Origin: Mucidula mucida
Taxonomy: Eukaryota; Basidiomycota; Agaricomycetes; Agaricales; Physalacriaceae
NCBI GenBank assembly: GCA_015501055.1
Contig: JADNYV010000085.1
Span: forward strand, 83,046-147,045
Reading direction: 5' to 3'
DNA length: 64,000 nt
The position numbers and the translations under genes are program-made. Within the stretch, counting starts at the first letter, position 1, and each line of letters opens with the position of its first letter. Shown here one piece after another: positions 33,683 to 45,040 of this stretch. A model generated the notes under the pieces. The model made no database searches. It had not been told where the DNA came from and saw only the letters and a program-made list of their open reading frames with translations.

Positions 33683-35146
33683 TTAACCTCCGAATTCGCC
33701 TTTCATATCTGGGAGCGACATATCATAATCTGTCTCCCGGCGCGCTCCAACATCATGAGACCTCCAGATACCTTTCGCGGATGCAAGAGCGTATAGAGCT
33801 GGGCGAGTGAGCGCGGTGAAGACCTCTAGTACTATATACCCTGAATCCAGGAATACAGCGCCGTAGGGGATGAGAAGACTGCCTAGCGCCAATAACCATA
33901 TGTACTTGTATTGATCGTAGACGTTCATCCACCCGTAGATGTAGAGTCCTGATCATGCTTGATTAAGGGCAGGCAGAAATGGACAGAGGGTGGTTGTTTA
34001 CCTAGTACGATGACGCAGGGTGTGGAGAGTATAAGCAAGACGAGCCATGGCGGGATGTGCATCGGCGCATGGTATGAGAAGGTCTACGAGGGGAGTGGTC
34101 AGATGAAAAGCCGCCCTAGGGAACGACGTGCCAGGGAATGGAGGAAGAGCGCCACACTGAATCGTTCGCCATCCACGAGAGAGTATAAAGGCGACATGAT
34201 ATAATTTAGAATGACTGTGACGTCGAGGATGCCATGATTTACGGGCTCGCGAGTGTCCTTAGGAAGCAGCAATTGAACGGCGGCGATGTTGAGGATAGCG
34301 AAGAGGATGAGCGTCTTCAAAATCAGGCGCGAAAATCTGGGAGTACATGGGAGTCATTCCGAGAGGGCACAGTCCTGGCAGATCTTGAGGAACGTACCAT
34401 AGACGCACAGCTTTCCGTGGCGAACTCGACTATCGTCATGAAGGAGAATATCGCGAATCTGTCGTAGATGAGGCATGATCCAACAGGATAGAAACTTCCA
34501 CGAGAGAAACACACCTCTGTATGGCAATTTGATCCTCTCCGATATCGTTCTAAACGGAGTTGAAATTAGCACAGTCACGTCTTCATATCTGACTAGCGCA
34601 CACACGCGTATATCAAGCTCTCGAAGACGATGCGTCCGCCAAATAGGTCTAGCACCATAAAAGCAGCACAGGAATGATGTGACGCGTGTAATATCAATTT
34701 GGGGAAATCATTTCTTTTGAGCATTTCATTTGGCAAGGAAGCGAGTTGTTTAACGCACGATGCTATGAACTGACCGATGACAACCACGGTCTGAGTGCTC
34801 CGAAAGGCGAAATGGAGCCACAATCCGGGTGTGATGAGCCAGAGCCACGGCATAAAGGCTAGAGAGACGTAAAATTCAGCGCGGAGTGTACTTCAGATAC
34901 CTACAGGCATCCTTCGGATAGCTCAGCCGAAAGAGTATCGAGTGCTATTCCGTCGTGAGTCACGATAAGTATGCGAAGCGAGGCTTACTTGGAGCGAGAA
35001 CAGCCCTTACACAGCCAGAAATCTAAGACGATGTGTCTACTAAGCACAAGGGCACTTCACCGATTGGAGGTGGCTTGCCGTGCTAGTAAAAGGCGTTCAC
35101 GTTCGCCGCCGTTCCGTTCCAAAAGAGGTGTCGTTTCGTGCTGCAT
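33683..35146 (-). CDS. multi-pass membrane protein of unknown function (multi-exon)
   Basis: Likely start MQHETTPLLERNGGERERLL at 35146, an acidic dileucine-type N-terminus seen in many fungal vacuolar or plasma-membrane proteins. Hydrophobic segments follow through several small exons: FYVSLAFMPWLWLITPGLWL (about 34880-34800), FMVLDLFGGRIVFESLIYA (about 34670-34610), IQRFAIFSFMTIVEFATESC (about 34500-34410), LILFAILNIAAVQLLLPKD (about 34320-34260), MHIPPWLVLLILSTPCVIVLG (about 34060-34000) and a last exon 33948-33683 with LYIYGWMNVYDQYKYIWLLA and YIVLEVFTALTR. Several GT..AG joins are clear (for example 33949 acceptor, 34408 donor). The second and middle introns are uncertain. At least six helices. 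Family not recognised. Confidence 0.5.
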
Positions 35147-35986
35147 GATGTCGAGAGGAAAGCAGTAATATATATATATATACTACACAATCCGCAGTGA
35201 TGATTATCAACTTCGATGCGCATTCGAGTTGGCATGGGACTTGATATCAGGAGGAGGAAGGTCAAACGAAACCGCTTAAAAGGCAGAGGAAGATCCAGCG
35301 CCCCGGAAAAGAAGGCTGAACGAAGAAAGAGAAAGAGAACGAACCGCCTCATGTGAGAGCCAGGAAGAAAGATGGAAAAGCCCCTAGCGCGATCTGAACA
35401 CGGCCACGCAATGTGCATACCTCACGAACAGACAGCGTAGAGAAAAACTCGCCAAGCAAGCTCGCGTTGTTTGTACCGCAGCGTTTCATCACCACCATTA
35501 AATCTCGTCACCAATATCTCATTCCCCAATTCTCTATACCTTGCGCCTTTTAATGTTTGTTTAAAGTTCATGTCTATCTGTTCCTCGAGTTGTTCGCCGT
35601 CATCTTGCAACGGGTACGTCCCGCCGCTCTCTACAGGCCTTTTTGGCAAAATGTGGTACTAAACTAATTGTTCCCTCATCTCCATTCAAGCGATTCCGGA
35701 ATCTATGATGCAACTATGATGGGTCCTCCTCGTTGAGATTCGGACTGGACAAAGTACTGTGGGTAAACGCTCATCCTGCCGCCCGCTCGCCCCTAGCCGA
35801 GAATCTAGCGCCACCACGGAATTGAAAGACGCGTCTCGTTAACAGGCGTAAAATGGTATGCAGTAAAATAGGATCTTTACCGAAAACAAGAACACGTAGT
35901 CGAATGAATGACAATATACCCATACACTATGAAAGCACAGCAAAAAACACAGACAAAATAAGTTAAACCATATGTAAAAAGAACGT
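35147..35986. other. intergenic, one unassigned minus-strand ORF
   Basis: Minus-strand frame 35649-35422 (75 codons: YPLQDDGEQLEEQIDMNFKQ then RELGNEILVTRF) is hydrophilic and could be a small gene, but has no recognisable domain. A (TA)6-like run lies at about 35168-35180. Confidence 0.35.
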
Positions 35987-37442
35987 CTAAACCGGAAGCC
36001 ACGTTCCCTTTCTGCTAGGCTTATGGGAAACGATGTACTCCGAGTTTCGCTGCATGAGCTCCATCTCTCTAAGCCAGTTCGCGCCCAAGGATGGTGGGAC
36101 GACGGGAGGAGGGGGTGGAGGTGGTGATGGAGTGCGACTAGGGACATCGGCGACGTATGTCGCAGGTATGAAGGGTAATGCGGCCCCAGGAGGAAGTGTA
36201 GCTGCATGCGTGGGCCGTGGGCGGGTGGAAGGTGACGGATCTGCTGACGGTGCTCTCGCCACAGGTCGCAGTGATGGGAGGGACGGCGCGCGTGAGGGGA
36301 TTGCATGAGACCCTCCGGGGTTATTGAGCGTGACGGAGAAATCAGAGTCGAGCGATATGAACTCCATTTCGGGGAGCCAGTCTAGCGAGGGAGAGGAGGG
36401 AAGACGTTCTGCTTCCTCGCTCTCTCGGACGACTTCGGCGGGTGTATCTTCGGTCTCATTAGGCGTAGGAGGAAGTGATCGATCCTCGATATCGACAAGG
36501 ACTTCCTGCTCCTGTTCCTGCTCCTGGGGCTGGTCGTCGATCTCCTCATCCAAATTCGACTCGGTGCGACAGACGGGGCAGGTGAACATGCGCGGGAGGA
36601 GAAGAGGACGAACGCATACAAAGTGGAACGTGTGGGAGCATGGTGTGGTGAAGAGCGCTTGGCGGGCGGAGATGGCGCAGAGACCTGGTCATGATGTTCA
36701 TTTTCGAAGAGAAGGGGGAGCGAGGTGGTTGCACGTACATATACAGCAATCGGGTATGATGGGTTTCCCAGACGTCTGTTCTAATGCACGGAGCGCTCGT
36801 AATGCAGTCGTACTAAAACCTAAACTCAGTCTCCCGAAAGAAGATGACGATCATAGTAAAAGAAACTCACTCAAAAGCAGTCTCAGGCTCCCGCCCAACC
36901 TCAACGCGCATCTTCACAGCCTTATACACATCCTCCAGCCCTCCCTGATAATCCACGCCCACCTGCAGCACATCCCCATCCCTCAACTCACACCATTTGC
37001 CACTCACCCTCGTCCTATTCAAAAACGTCCCACTAGCCGACTGGGTATCTCGTACTAATACCGCACCGCCATTGTCCATCCATATCTCGGCATGCGCGCG
37101 TGATACGACTTTGGATTTGAACGCAATCTTGCCGGTGGTGATTGTGCCGTTGGCGTTGTCCCCCACGATACCGATACTGTCGAGCCGGCCTATGACGACG
37201 GGGGCACCGCCCGCGCGCAGGGTGCGCACGATGAGGCCAAAGGTGTACGCGCGCGGGGTGTCGAGGTGGGGGACGAGGCGGATGCGCTGGGATGCGCGGC
37301 GTCCGCTGTCGACGTTGATGCTCTGACGACGAGTAGAGGAGGATGGAGGATTCCTGCGTTGGCTACCGCTGCGTGTGCGTAGGAGTCCAAGTAGTGCGGG
37401 ACGTTGTCCATTAGCTGGTGCTGTGGAGGGCCGTGAGGCCAT
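35987..37442 (-). CDS. FHA-RING E3 ubiquitin ligase, Dma1-like
   Basis: 447 aa. Exons are 37442-36871, 36812-36739 and 36684-35987, with introns of 58 and 54 nt. The N-terminal third is basic and Ser-rich. The FHA domain (about residues 60-180) shows VVIGRLDS, FKSKVVSRAHAEIW, DTQSASGTFLNRTRVS and ELRDGDVLQVGVDY, the phosphothreonine-binding fold. The 74-nt second exon completes the RING: DCCICLCAISARQALF, TPCSHTFHFVCVRPLL, FTCPVCRTE (C-x-x-C...C-x-H-x-x-H-x-x-C...C-P-x-C). FHA followed closely by RING is the architecture of S. pombe Dma1 and yeast Dma1/Dma2, ligases that delay mitotic exit or cytokinesis. A long acidic then Pro-rich tail (PSPPPPPPPVVPP) is lineage-specific. An ATG at 37649 is an alternative start. 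Confidence 0.85.
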
Positions 37443-38214
37443 GAGGAGGGGACGCGAAGAGTTGTTGGACCGAAAGGAACGTGAAGGAAGAGGAGGAGTG
37501 GGAGAATGTACTTGGCAGGGCGAGAGAATATGGGCGTCGTGGGGAACGAATTGAAACCTGTTGTTCGACAGGGTCGCAAAGATCACCAGACCATCATTTA
37601 TTTCGGAGAAAGACTCAGAGATCCGTGCACAAATCACATCGCCCTGCAAGGCTGGTGAACGCGTCTTTCTTCTTTCATACGAGCCTGCCTGCCAAGGTGT
37701 AACATTGTCGGTTCATAGATCTTGTGATCCCGGCAGACGACGCGTAGACAATGGCCATCGAGAACGAGGATGGAGATGGTGGATGGTGGATGAACAAGAA
37801 GGATAGCCTCTGTACGTGAACGGATCAACTCGACGTACGCCTTCCCCACAGATGGCAGTATTCAGTACTTTCTCTACGATCCTGTTCTATGTAGACTAGA
37901 ACTGATCTCGATGATAACCTGCATCCCCCGCGTAGATGTGGTGTTAAGCCGACATGATTGTCCATACTGACATCAACTGTCATTCGTATGCCTTCAGTAA
38001 CTGCCAGACTCACCGGTACCACGCCATCAGTAAAACACTGTAATCTCTACCTTGACCAAAAGAAACTATTCACTCGAACGTGCAAGTGGAAACACTAAGA
38101 TGGAGTCTATTAGAAAACAATATGTTGACGAGATATCGCGACTCGAAGAAGACAGTTCAACAAACATAATTCATTACATCGTTGGGTATAGCTGTATATA
38201 TCATATGTATTTCA
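37443..38214. other. intergenic, no gene recognised
   Basis: Promoter region of the FHA-RING gene and 3' flank of the next minus-strand gene. Short frames only. Confidence 0.45.
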
Positions 38215-40143
38215 TTACGCCTCGCCGCGCGTCTCATAAACAACCCTGCTAACCCAACGTCCCAACACGGCTTCGAGCATCTCCTCCCAGCCCTCTTCTC
38301 TCCGCGCCACGATCTTTGCATCAAACGCAATGGGCGGGCCACCATTGACACCCGGGGGAAAGCGCGTCTGTGTCGGGGCAGGGGAACTAGCTGGACTGAC
38401 GCCATGTTGGACATTGGGGACAACGATGGGAAGAAGATATCGGAGTTTGAGGGCGCCAACCCAGAGTCGTAGGTTATCCGTGCGTCGAAACGTCCAACCC
38501 TTCTTCTCGTTTCCCTCTGATGCGGCGAGGGCGATGATATCGTGAATACCGTCCTTGTTGACGTAACCCCATGGCTTCTTGGAACGTCGTACGCCTGCGT
38601 TGTAAGCCACGCAGAGAAGTTGGCCGCTAGAGAGACTCTCGAGGAACGCATCCCTTGGAGAAGAAGGCGCTAGTGCAGCGACAAGAGGAGGAGGGAGTAG
38701 AGAGGCGATAAGGTGACGAGCACGACCAAGCTCGTCGTCGACAAAGGCGTCGCGTCTCGCCCATGCGGGGAGGTCGTCGTCATCGATGGCCGCCTCTGGT
38801 ACGCTCTCCGGCTCCTCGGTGATATGCACGTCCAGCATTCCCCCTCCAAGCATAAGGCCTAACGACCGCCCCTCTGCATCGCCTGCACTGACGCGCCGCC
38901 TATTCGCCTTGTCGAGCTTCTTGGCCTTGTGCTCCCAGCCCCTCTTCCCGTTGTCCTTCTTTCCTTCAAAGAGTACCTCGTCCACGACGTCGAGGTAATG
39001 GCCCACCACCTCCTTCTCCGATGCGAGTTCCTCCCAAGTAACGTCCTGTCGATATAGCCAGCCACTGCCGAGGACAAGCCTCTCGTCCCAGACATCCCTC
39101 TTGGCCTCTTCCTCCTCTGAGAATTCCGCGTCTTCGTCTTCCCAGACGGGTACGCTCTCATACCTCCCCTGCACTTGCACCAGGGAGAAGGATACAGCCG
39201 TGTCTGGATCCACCACGTGCAGTAGCCCATCGCCTGTCGTCGGGGGAAGCTCCTCGTGAGTACTCGCCGGACTAGCCACATTCCCATTCCTCGACTGTCT
39301 TCCATCACTCTGCGCATCGTACGCGTCATGATCGAGGGGCAGCCTACTCTTCTCCTCCAACGCCCTCAACACCGTCAACACCTCCAATGCCGCCCCCCGT
39401 ATCAGCGTCAATGGATCAGAGTCCTTTGCGCCCGCCTTTTCCAGCCTCGGACTGCCCGGTCCGATTGCCTTTGAGCGATACTGAGCCCGTATAGTCCCCG
39501 CAGATTCGTCCGGTAACGATACGACGTAGTTGCGCACTGACCGTACAGCATTTGTCGTAAGCTTCAACACAGTCAACACATCAAACGCAGGCATCTCGAC
39601 AGGGTTCCATGCACGCGCGACGGCGTTGAGATCGTCCACGACGCCAGGCAGAAGCGATTCGGGGTCGGTCTCGTACGTCTTGACAAACGGCGGGAACGCA
39701 GGTCGGTTGATGGACGGGATCACAGGTGTAGGCGGCAGCTCCAATCCACTAATGCTAGAGCTCGTCGTCCGTATGTGCTGCAGTCCTCCTAGCGCCGGTA
39801 CCAACCCCTTGAGCTGTTTCTTAGGGCTAATAAAGCATGATCAGCAGGGACATGCGCGATATACAATGAATACGCACTTTTTCTTGGCGGCTATCCCCGT
39901 CTTTGTAAAGTAGTACTGCAGATGCTCGATACTCCCTAGTGCCATCACGCTCTCCCGCTTCGCGGCGCTTCGGCTGAATGGCTTCTGCGCCTTGTTCCCC
40001 GCATTCATGTTCGGGTAAAACGCCGTCTGTCGTCGCGCCTTCTTGACTGCAGCGGCCGCCTCATTGCGCTCAGGAGACGTCCCCGTCGATTCGGGGGTGA
40101 GTATGTGCGGCGTCGTGCTCGTTGAAGAGCCCTCAGACGTCAT
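38215..40143 (-). CDS. large acidic protein with calponin-homology-like C-terminal region
   Basis: 625 aa. Exons are 40143-39878 and 39826-38215, with one 52... 51-nt intron at 39827-39877. The N-terminus is basic (KKARRQTAFYPNMN), followed by LGSIEHLQYYFTKTGIAAKK, a short conserved block seen at the start of several uncharacterised fungal proteins. The middle has a helical segment (FDVLTVLKLTTNAVRSVRNY) and long acidic low-complexity stretches (WEDEDAEFSEEEEAKRD). From about residue 480 it has RDAFLESLSSGQLLCVAYN, WGYVNKDGIHDII and FRRTDNLRLWVGALKLRY, which resembles a calponin-homology actin-binding module (helix with G.LLC..YN, then F.R.DNL..W). Cytoskeletal or morphogenetic function is a guess. 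An upstream in-frame ATG at 40236 exists. Confidence 0.72.
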
Positions 40144-40316
40144 GGTCTTTAAGCAGGTCGCATTATTTGTCCATGTTGCTTTCGTAGACCGACACGTGTC
40201 CGTTGTCGGCCCGGAGCATGCGCAGCCAAGCGTCATTCCTTTCTTCCTTCCACACGCTTACACGATTTCTTGTCTTCCTACTTTTTCTTTCATCCAGATC
40301 GATTTAATCCGACAAC

Positions 40317-41442
40317 ATGAATAATACATGGAACCGCTGGACATCGCGCCCACCGCCGCCAGCTGGCGCCCCTCCTGCATACGCGCTGGCCACCCGCAGA
40401 AATCTGAGGCCCATAGTCATGTTCTGTGCATCGCTCAGTGCCTTGTGGGCTCTTACTTCTGCTGTACGTCTCCCCAAAGCGCCTTTATAGCACCTGCTTA
40501 CACACATCCCTCGTAGATTGGCAACTTCCGCAGCATCAGCGTCGCCAACGACGGCGGCTTCAAGTCGCTCGTGACCTTTGCTATTGTCATGGGCGCACTG
40601 CACCTCGGTGTCTTCGTGTGCGAAATGTTTGGTGTCGTCGCTGCGTGGACGCAGAGGCTGCCGCTCATCAGAGCCTATGCCTTCCTTTCCGGGTTCACGA
40701 CGCTCATAGTCGTCGCGGTGGGGCTCGTGAGGGTCGTAGTCCACTTTACGCTCAAGGTCGGTGGCGGTCCCTACATCTGCTGTTCGCTGACGAATGCCCG
40801 CTAGAATGATATCATCAAGGAATGCACCGATTTCGCTACCAACAAGGACGTGTATTATTATCCCTTCGGTTTCTGGGGTCCCGTCAGCCATGAGACGATT
40901 GACACAGAAGAGGCGCAAGATTGTACGGTGTTCCCATATTCCTTCTCGCAAGCCAACTGACATGACACATAGGGTGCAACGATTCTTGGAACCACGACTC
41001 TTGGGCAGACATCGTCGCGCTCCTAATCACTCTCGTCCTCGCCGGCTTATTCACCGTCGTCGCATTTTCATACTACCGTCAAGCGCTTGACCCTGCCTCT
41101 GCACGTGTACCTGCGGCGAACAGCCATCCTGCGCAGCACTATAACCCCGCGTACCAGGCGCCGTATAACGCCTCTGTGCCGACGATGGGCTATGATTACA
41201 ATCAGGGATATATGGGCGCGGGAGGCTATGCACCGCCCCAAGGACCGCCTCCAGGGTTTACCCATCCGCAGTTCGCTGAGGACAAGGGCGATGTTGATGC
41301 GAAGCCGCCGGGGTACGAAGGCAGTGCGGTGGCGTATGGAGCCGATAAGAAGGATGGAGAGGATCCGTTTGCAGATTTCGAGAGCAGAGGGGATGCGCAT
41401 GTACAGGCGCAGGGAACGGGGAATACCAATCCCTTCCGTTGA
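40317..41442 (+). CDS. four-span membrane protein with Pro/Tyr-rich cytoplasmic tail
   Basis: 324 aa. Exons are 40317-40463, 40517-40756, 40805-40922 and 40973-41442, with introns of 53, 48 and 50 nt. Transmembrane segments are PIVMFCASLSALWALTSA, LVTFAIVMGALHLGVFVCEM, AYAFLSGFTTLIVVAVGLVR and IVALLITLVLAGLFTVVAFS. An extracellular loop before the last helix contains Cys and Trp (CTDFATNKD, WCNDSWNHDSW). The tail is rich in Pro, Tyr, Gly and Ala (HYNPAYQAPYN, GYAPPQGPPPGF) and ends DPFADFESRG then NTNPFR. DPF and NPF motifs are known EH-domain and adaptor-binding endocytosis signals. Tetraspan layout resembles MARVEL-type proteins of fungi. It is divergent from the neighbouring minus-strand gene, sharing a 173-bp promoter. 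Confidence 0.78.
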
Positions 41443-42008
41443 ATGTAGGATATGCGAATCATGGACTGTATTTCTGATATATCTTGTCGATTATTTTTAC
41501 GAGTTGAATGACGATGCTGATATGTCTTTCTCGGGTGAGGGTTTGAAACTGGCTTTTGTGAGATTAGACCATCTTTGCTTGTATTTGCGTGCTCAACAGA
41601 ACACTATGAACTTATGGGAGTCAGTGAAATGAAGAGCGAAGAGGCAGCCATGTCCTCATCGGCTACATGTCTGGTAATTCATAGGCAATGACAGCAAAGT
41701 GTTTGGGGAGTCTCCATGCCTGTGAAGCAAGATGGTCACGACAGGAGGAGAACAAGCGCAGCGACACAGTAAGAAGATCCCTGAGAGAACGGGCGGATGC
41801 TTCACATTGCCTTTCGTCAACGTTCTTTATACTGTTCAAGTAGCGTGCGCTGTCGCCGTCGGTTAATACTGAATGAACATTCGGTATCAATAAACATTTG
41901 GTGTAAACGGACCCGGGGAACCAACTCGGAAATCACCGAAGAACCTCCCGCCGTTTGGTTGAGATGCCATGTTGGGTCTCCTCTTTGCGTCCAACCATCA
42001 CTGCAAAC
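41443..42008. other. intergenic, with hairpin at right end
   Basis: No gene recognised. The right end (41957-41973) forms the left arm of a perfect inverted repeat reaching into the next start codon. Confidence 0.45.
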
Positions 42009-42022
42009 ATGGCATCTCAACC
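41957..42022. promoter_or_regulatory. 17-bp perfect inverted repeat spanning a start codon
   Basis: GGTTGAGATGCCATGTT at 41957-41973 and its exact reverse complement at 42006-42022, separated by 32 bases. The right arm contains the ATG at 42009. In mRNA this would fold into a stable hairpin that includes the start codon if transcription begins upstream of 41957. Confidence 0.75.
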
Positions 42023-42470
42023 AGATATTACCGCCACCACCTTCACCTTTGAGGGAATGGACATTCATTCGGCTAGCCTTCAAATGAAACACAAGGATAG
42101 AACTACCATCTTGCCGTTTGAACATGGGACCATAATCGCTATTTTTGACGGTACATACAGAGTCATTTTTGCTCCTTTGTTATTGCTAACCCTTTTTCGT
42201 CCAGGTCATCTTACCGCTGAGTTGTCAGAGTACGCGTCACAGTCCTCCCCCGCGCCATCGCCGACCGCATTTCCGCGGACATCTATGGTAGTCTTGATTC
42301 CAAACATCATGAAGTCGGAGATTAAACAGTTCGACGACTCGCTCCTGGAAAACTTCACCAAACTCTTTGCCGAGGGAGAGGACTTTTCCCATGAGCAGTG
42401 GGATGACGCCAGCGAGTTGTATGCTGTGATAGGTACCGAGGGGATAAAACGTTTGAGGATTCACGCTTAG
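42009..42470 (+). CDS. small hypothetical protein with translatable intron
   Basis: 135 aa. Exons are 42009-42150 and 42205-42470. The intron (42151-42204, GTACAT..CCAG) is 54 nt, free of stops and a multiple of three, so intron retention would give a 153-aa form. The protein starts MASQPDITATTFTFEGMDIH, then DRTTILPFEHGTIIAIFDG, and ends with an acidic helical part (IKQFDDSLLENFTKLF, EQWDDASELYAVIGTEGIKR). No known domain recognised. It is the last ordinary gene before the telomeric repeats. Confidence 0.55.
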   Translation: MASQPDITATTFTFEGMDIHSASLQMKHKDRTTILPFEHGTIIAIFDGTYRVIFAPLLLLTLFRPGHLTAELSEYASQSSPAPSPTAFPRTSMVVLIPNIMKSEIKQFDDSLLENFTKLFAEGEDFSHEQWDDASELYAVIGTEGIKRLRIHA

Positions 42471-42548
42471 CAGTTGTAGGCTCGACGGCCGTTATCGCGT
42501 TCATTAATAGCGCCAGGACGCACGTCTGGGTGGCATTGCTTGGAGACT

Positions 42549-43249
42549 CTGGGTTAGGGTTAGGGTGGCTGTGTGACAAAAAACGCGCTAGAAAAGTGGG
42601 GGCGAAGTAGAATAAGGGGGGGTGTTAATTGTAACACACCTGAATCCTTTCGCTTTTAAGCTCTTCAGATCCTACTCGGCATCGACATGTGTTTTGAGGT
42701 CCATACGGTCTAGATATACTTGGGGCCCGAAGGCGATTATGCTATTGGTCAGTGGGGGAACTGCCATCGGCCTGTGAAAAGAGTTAGATCACAGATGATA
42801 ACTGTGGCGCACCTCGGGCCGGTACTTCGGGCCGGATCCGGACCGCCGGGTTAGGACGGGTTAGGGTTTGAGGGTTAGGGTTGGCTAACAAAGCGACAGA
42901 GTCAGTTATTAAGTATATCAACGTGAAATAAACGCTGTACTCACGGTTAGGGTTAGGGTGAGGGTTAAGGGGGTGTTATTCCCCGAAAAAATGTGGTTAG
43001 TAAGTCCGTAGACGAACAAGGGTGTGAGTACTTACCGTAGGGGCTCGGGAACTAGTAACTAAGTGAATGCGTGGAGCATATGACCTGCTTGCGGCGGAAA
43101 ATCGGAGGCCGTCTCCAGACACCGAGTATACCTGCGCCTCTCGGCGTGGGACTCGGATTTTTACATCTCAAGACTTGATTAAGACCGGGCGAATGCACCC
43201 AGCCACCTTCGACGGGGCCCCAAAGGGGCCCACTCCATCCGGGCAGGGT
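42549..43249 (+). repeat. 701-bp TTAGGG-bearing unit, copy 1
   Basis: Starts with (GGGTTA)n and the block GGCTGTGTGACAAAAAACG, contains internal telomeric tracts at about 42850-42882 and 42944-42968, and ends with the palindromic GGGCCCCAAAGGGGCCC region and CCGGGCAG. Nearly identical to copy 2. No coding function seen. Confidence 0.8.
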
Positions 43250-43950
43250 TAGGGGTTAGGGTTAGGGAGGCTGTGTGACAAAAAACGCGCTAGAAAAGTG
43301 GGGGTGAAGTAGAATAAGGGGGGGTGTTAATTGTAACACACCTGAATCCTTTCGCTTTTAAGCTCTTCAGATCCTACTCGGCATCGACATGTGTTTTGAG
43401 GTCCATACGGTCTAGATATACTTGGGGCCCGAAGGCGATTATGCTATTGGTCAGTGGGGGACTGCCATCGGCCTGTGAAAAGAGTTAGATCACAGATGAT
43501 AACTGTGGCGCACCTCGGGCCGGTACTTCGGGCCGGATCCGGACCGCCGGGTTAGGACGGGTTAGGGTTTGAGGGTTAGGGTTGGCTAACAAAGCGACAG
43601 AGTCAGTTATTAAGTATATCAACGTTAAATAGACGCTGTACTCACGGTTAGGGTTAGGGTGAGGGTTAAGGGGGTGTTATTCCCCGAAAAAATGTGGTTA
43701 GTAAGTCCGTAGACGAACAAGGGTGTGAGTACTTACCGTAGGGGCTCGGGAACTAGTAACTAAGTGAATGCGTGGAGCATATGACCTGCTTGCGGCGGAA
43801 AATCGGAGGCCGTCTCCAGACACCGAGTATACCTGCGCCTCTCGGCGTGGGACTCGGATTTTTACATGTCAAGACTTGATTAAGACCGGGCGAATGCACC
43901 CGGCCACCTTCGACGGGGCCCCAGAGGGGCCCGCTCCATCCGGGCAGATT
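43250..43950 (+). repeat. 701-bp TTAGGG-bearing unit, copy 2
   Basis: Directly follows copy 1 at an offset of about 701 bases with a handful of substitutions (for example ACGTGAAATAAACG versus ACGTTAAATAGACG). It abuts the 3' end of the Penelope-like element, so the two units may be its 3'-terminal repeats or truncated insertions. Confidence 0.8.
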
Positions 43951-43965
43951 TCTGCTGACCAGGGT

Positions 43966-44791
43966 TCACCAAACGGGGTTCAGATAGACGTATTCAAGGT
44001 CGCCGGGCTGGGGCCGGTTCGGGTGTGGCGATTCCGGAGGGGAATCTACTTGCATATCGTTAGTATCTTGAAGAACAACGTCCTCGTCTAGTTTAGAGAG
44101 TACAGTCTTTTTCCAAAGACTGGTTAAGTCGAATAGATTACGAGTACGTTTGTAACTCGTAATCATTCGGCGGTTTAGGATATTTATTTTTCTTATGTCT
44201 GGCGTCTTGGCCATCCCGCGCTGGCTCCGTACCTCCGTCCGTAGACGGCCTGGAGTAGCCACGAGCTGGCCTTCAACGTCATCAATAAACGGGAAGTCGA
44301 GGCCCCCGAGGGTGCCTGCTTCGGCGCGATTCATATATTCGCGCCAATATCCTAGGACTGTATCTCCTAGTTCCTTAGCTGAAAAGTAATTCCAAGCAGT
44401 ATTATATTGAGACTTCAAGACTAACACGTCATCGTGCGCGCCGGTTGAAGATTCTCGGTCTTCGAGGCGCTTTTCCCAACGTTTAGAGAAATTCTCTCGA
44501 GTCCAATGTGCTACTTTTTCATACGGATAGCCGCGCGTACAATAGAGAGCTGCCAGGCTCCTAATTGCGTCACTGTAGTGGTCGATTTTACTACATAGCG
44601 TTGCTAAACGGGACATCTCTCCTATATAGGTTCCCCGTTTTACTTGTTCGGGGTGCCATGAGATGTATGGAATTCTTTCCTGGTGGTTACGTGCTTTCCG
44701 GAAGGGCATGTGCTGTACGCTGCCATCGCGATCACGATAGACAGTCATGTCCAAAAAGCTTTGTGACTGGTGGGACACGTTCCACTCAATA
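43966..44791 (-). pseudogene. PLE ORF, C-terminal part (downstream of hAT insertion)
   Basis: Segment after the catalytic RT domain: SQSFLDMTVYRDRDGSVQHM, YISWHPEQVKRGTYIGEMSR and SKIDHYSDAIRSLAALYCTR, which are the usual thumb-region motifs of Penelope-like RTs, then an uncharacterised helical region and an acidic/Pro-rich end. The stop at 43966 is 16 bases from the 701-bp unit. Not translatable with the RT domain in the present configuration. Confidence 0.75.
44784..44791. other. left target-site duplication of the hAT insertion
   Basis: ACTCAATA, identical to 46286-46293. Confidence 0.85.
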
Positions 44792-45040
44792 TAGAGTCGG
44801 ACGCGAGTATAGAATAAAAAAAGTACTCACGAATAAACTCATACTCATCATGCAAGCCAAGAGTATACTCGCACGTGAGTAGAGTAGAGTCTAGAGTCTA
44901 TGGTGAGTCTAGAGTTTCAGTTTGGGGCCACGAATACTCGATAGACTCATACTCATAAATATTCGTGAATACTCATGAGTATTCTTATATTCGTGAGTAT
45001 TCGTGAGTATTCAGCTCCTAATATATATTTTTTGAACAAA

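Noticed and set aside
44165..44389. + strand ORF opposite the PLE C-terminal region
   Set aside because: Antisense to a longer frame that is continuous with the reverse transcriptase once the hAT insertion is removed.
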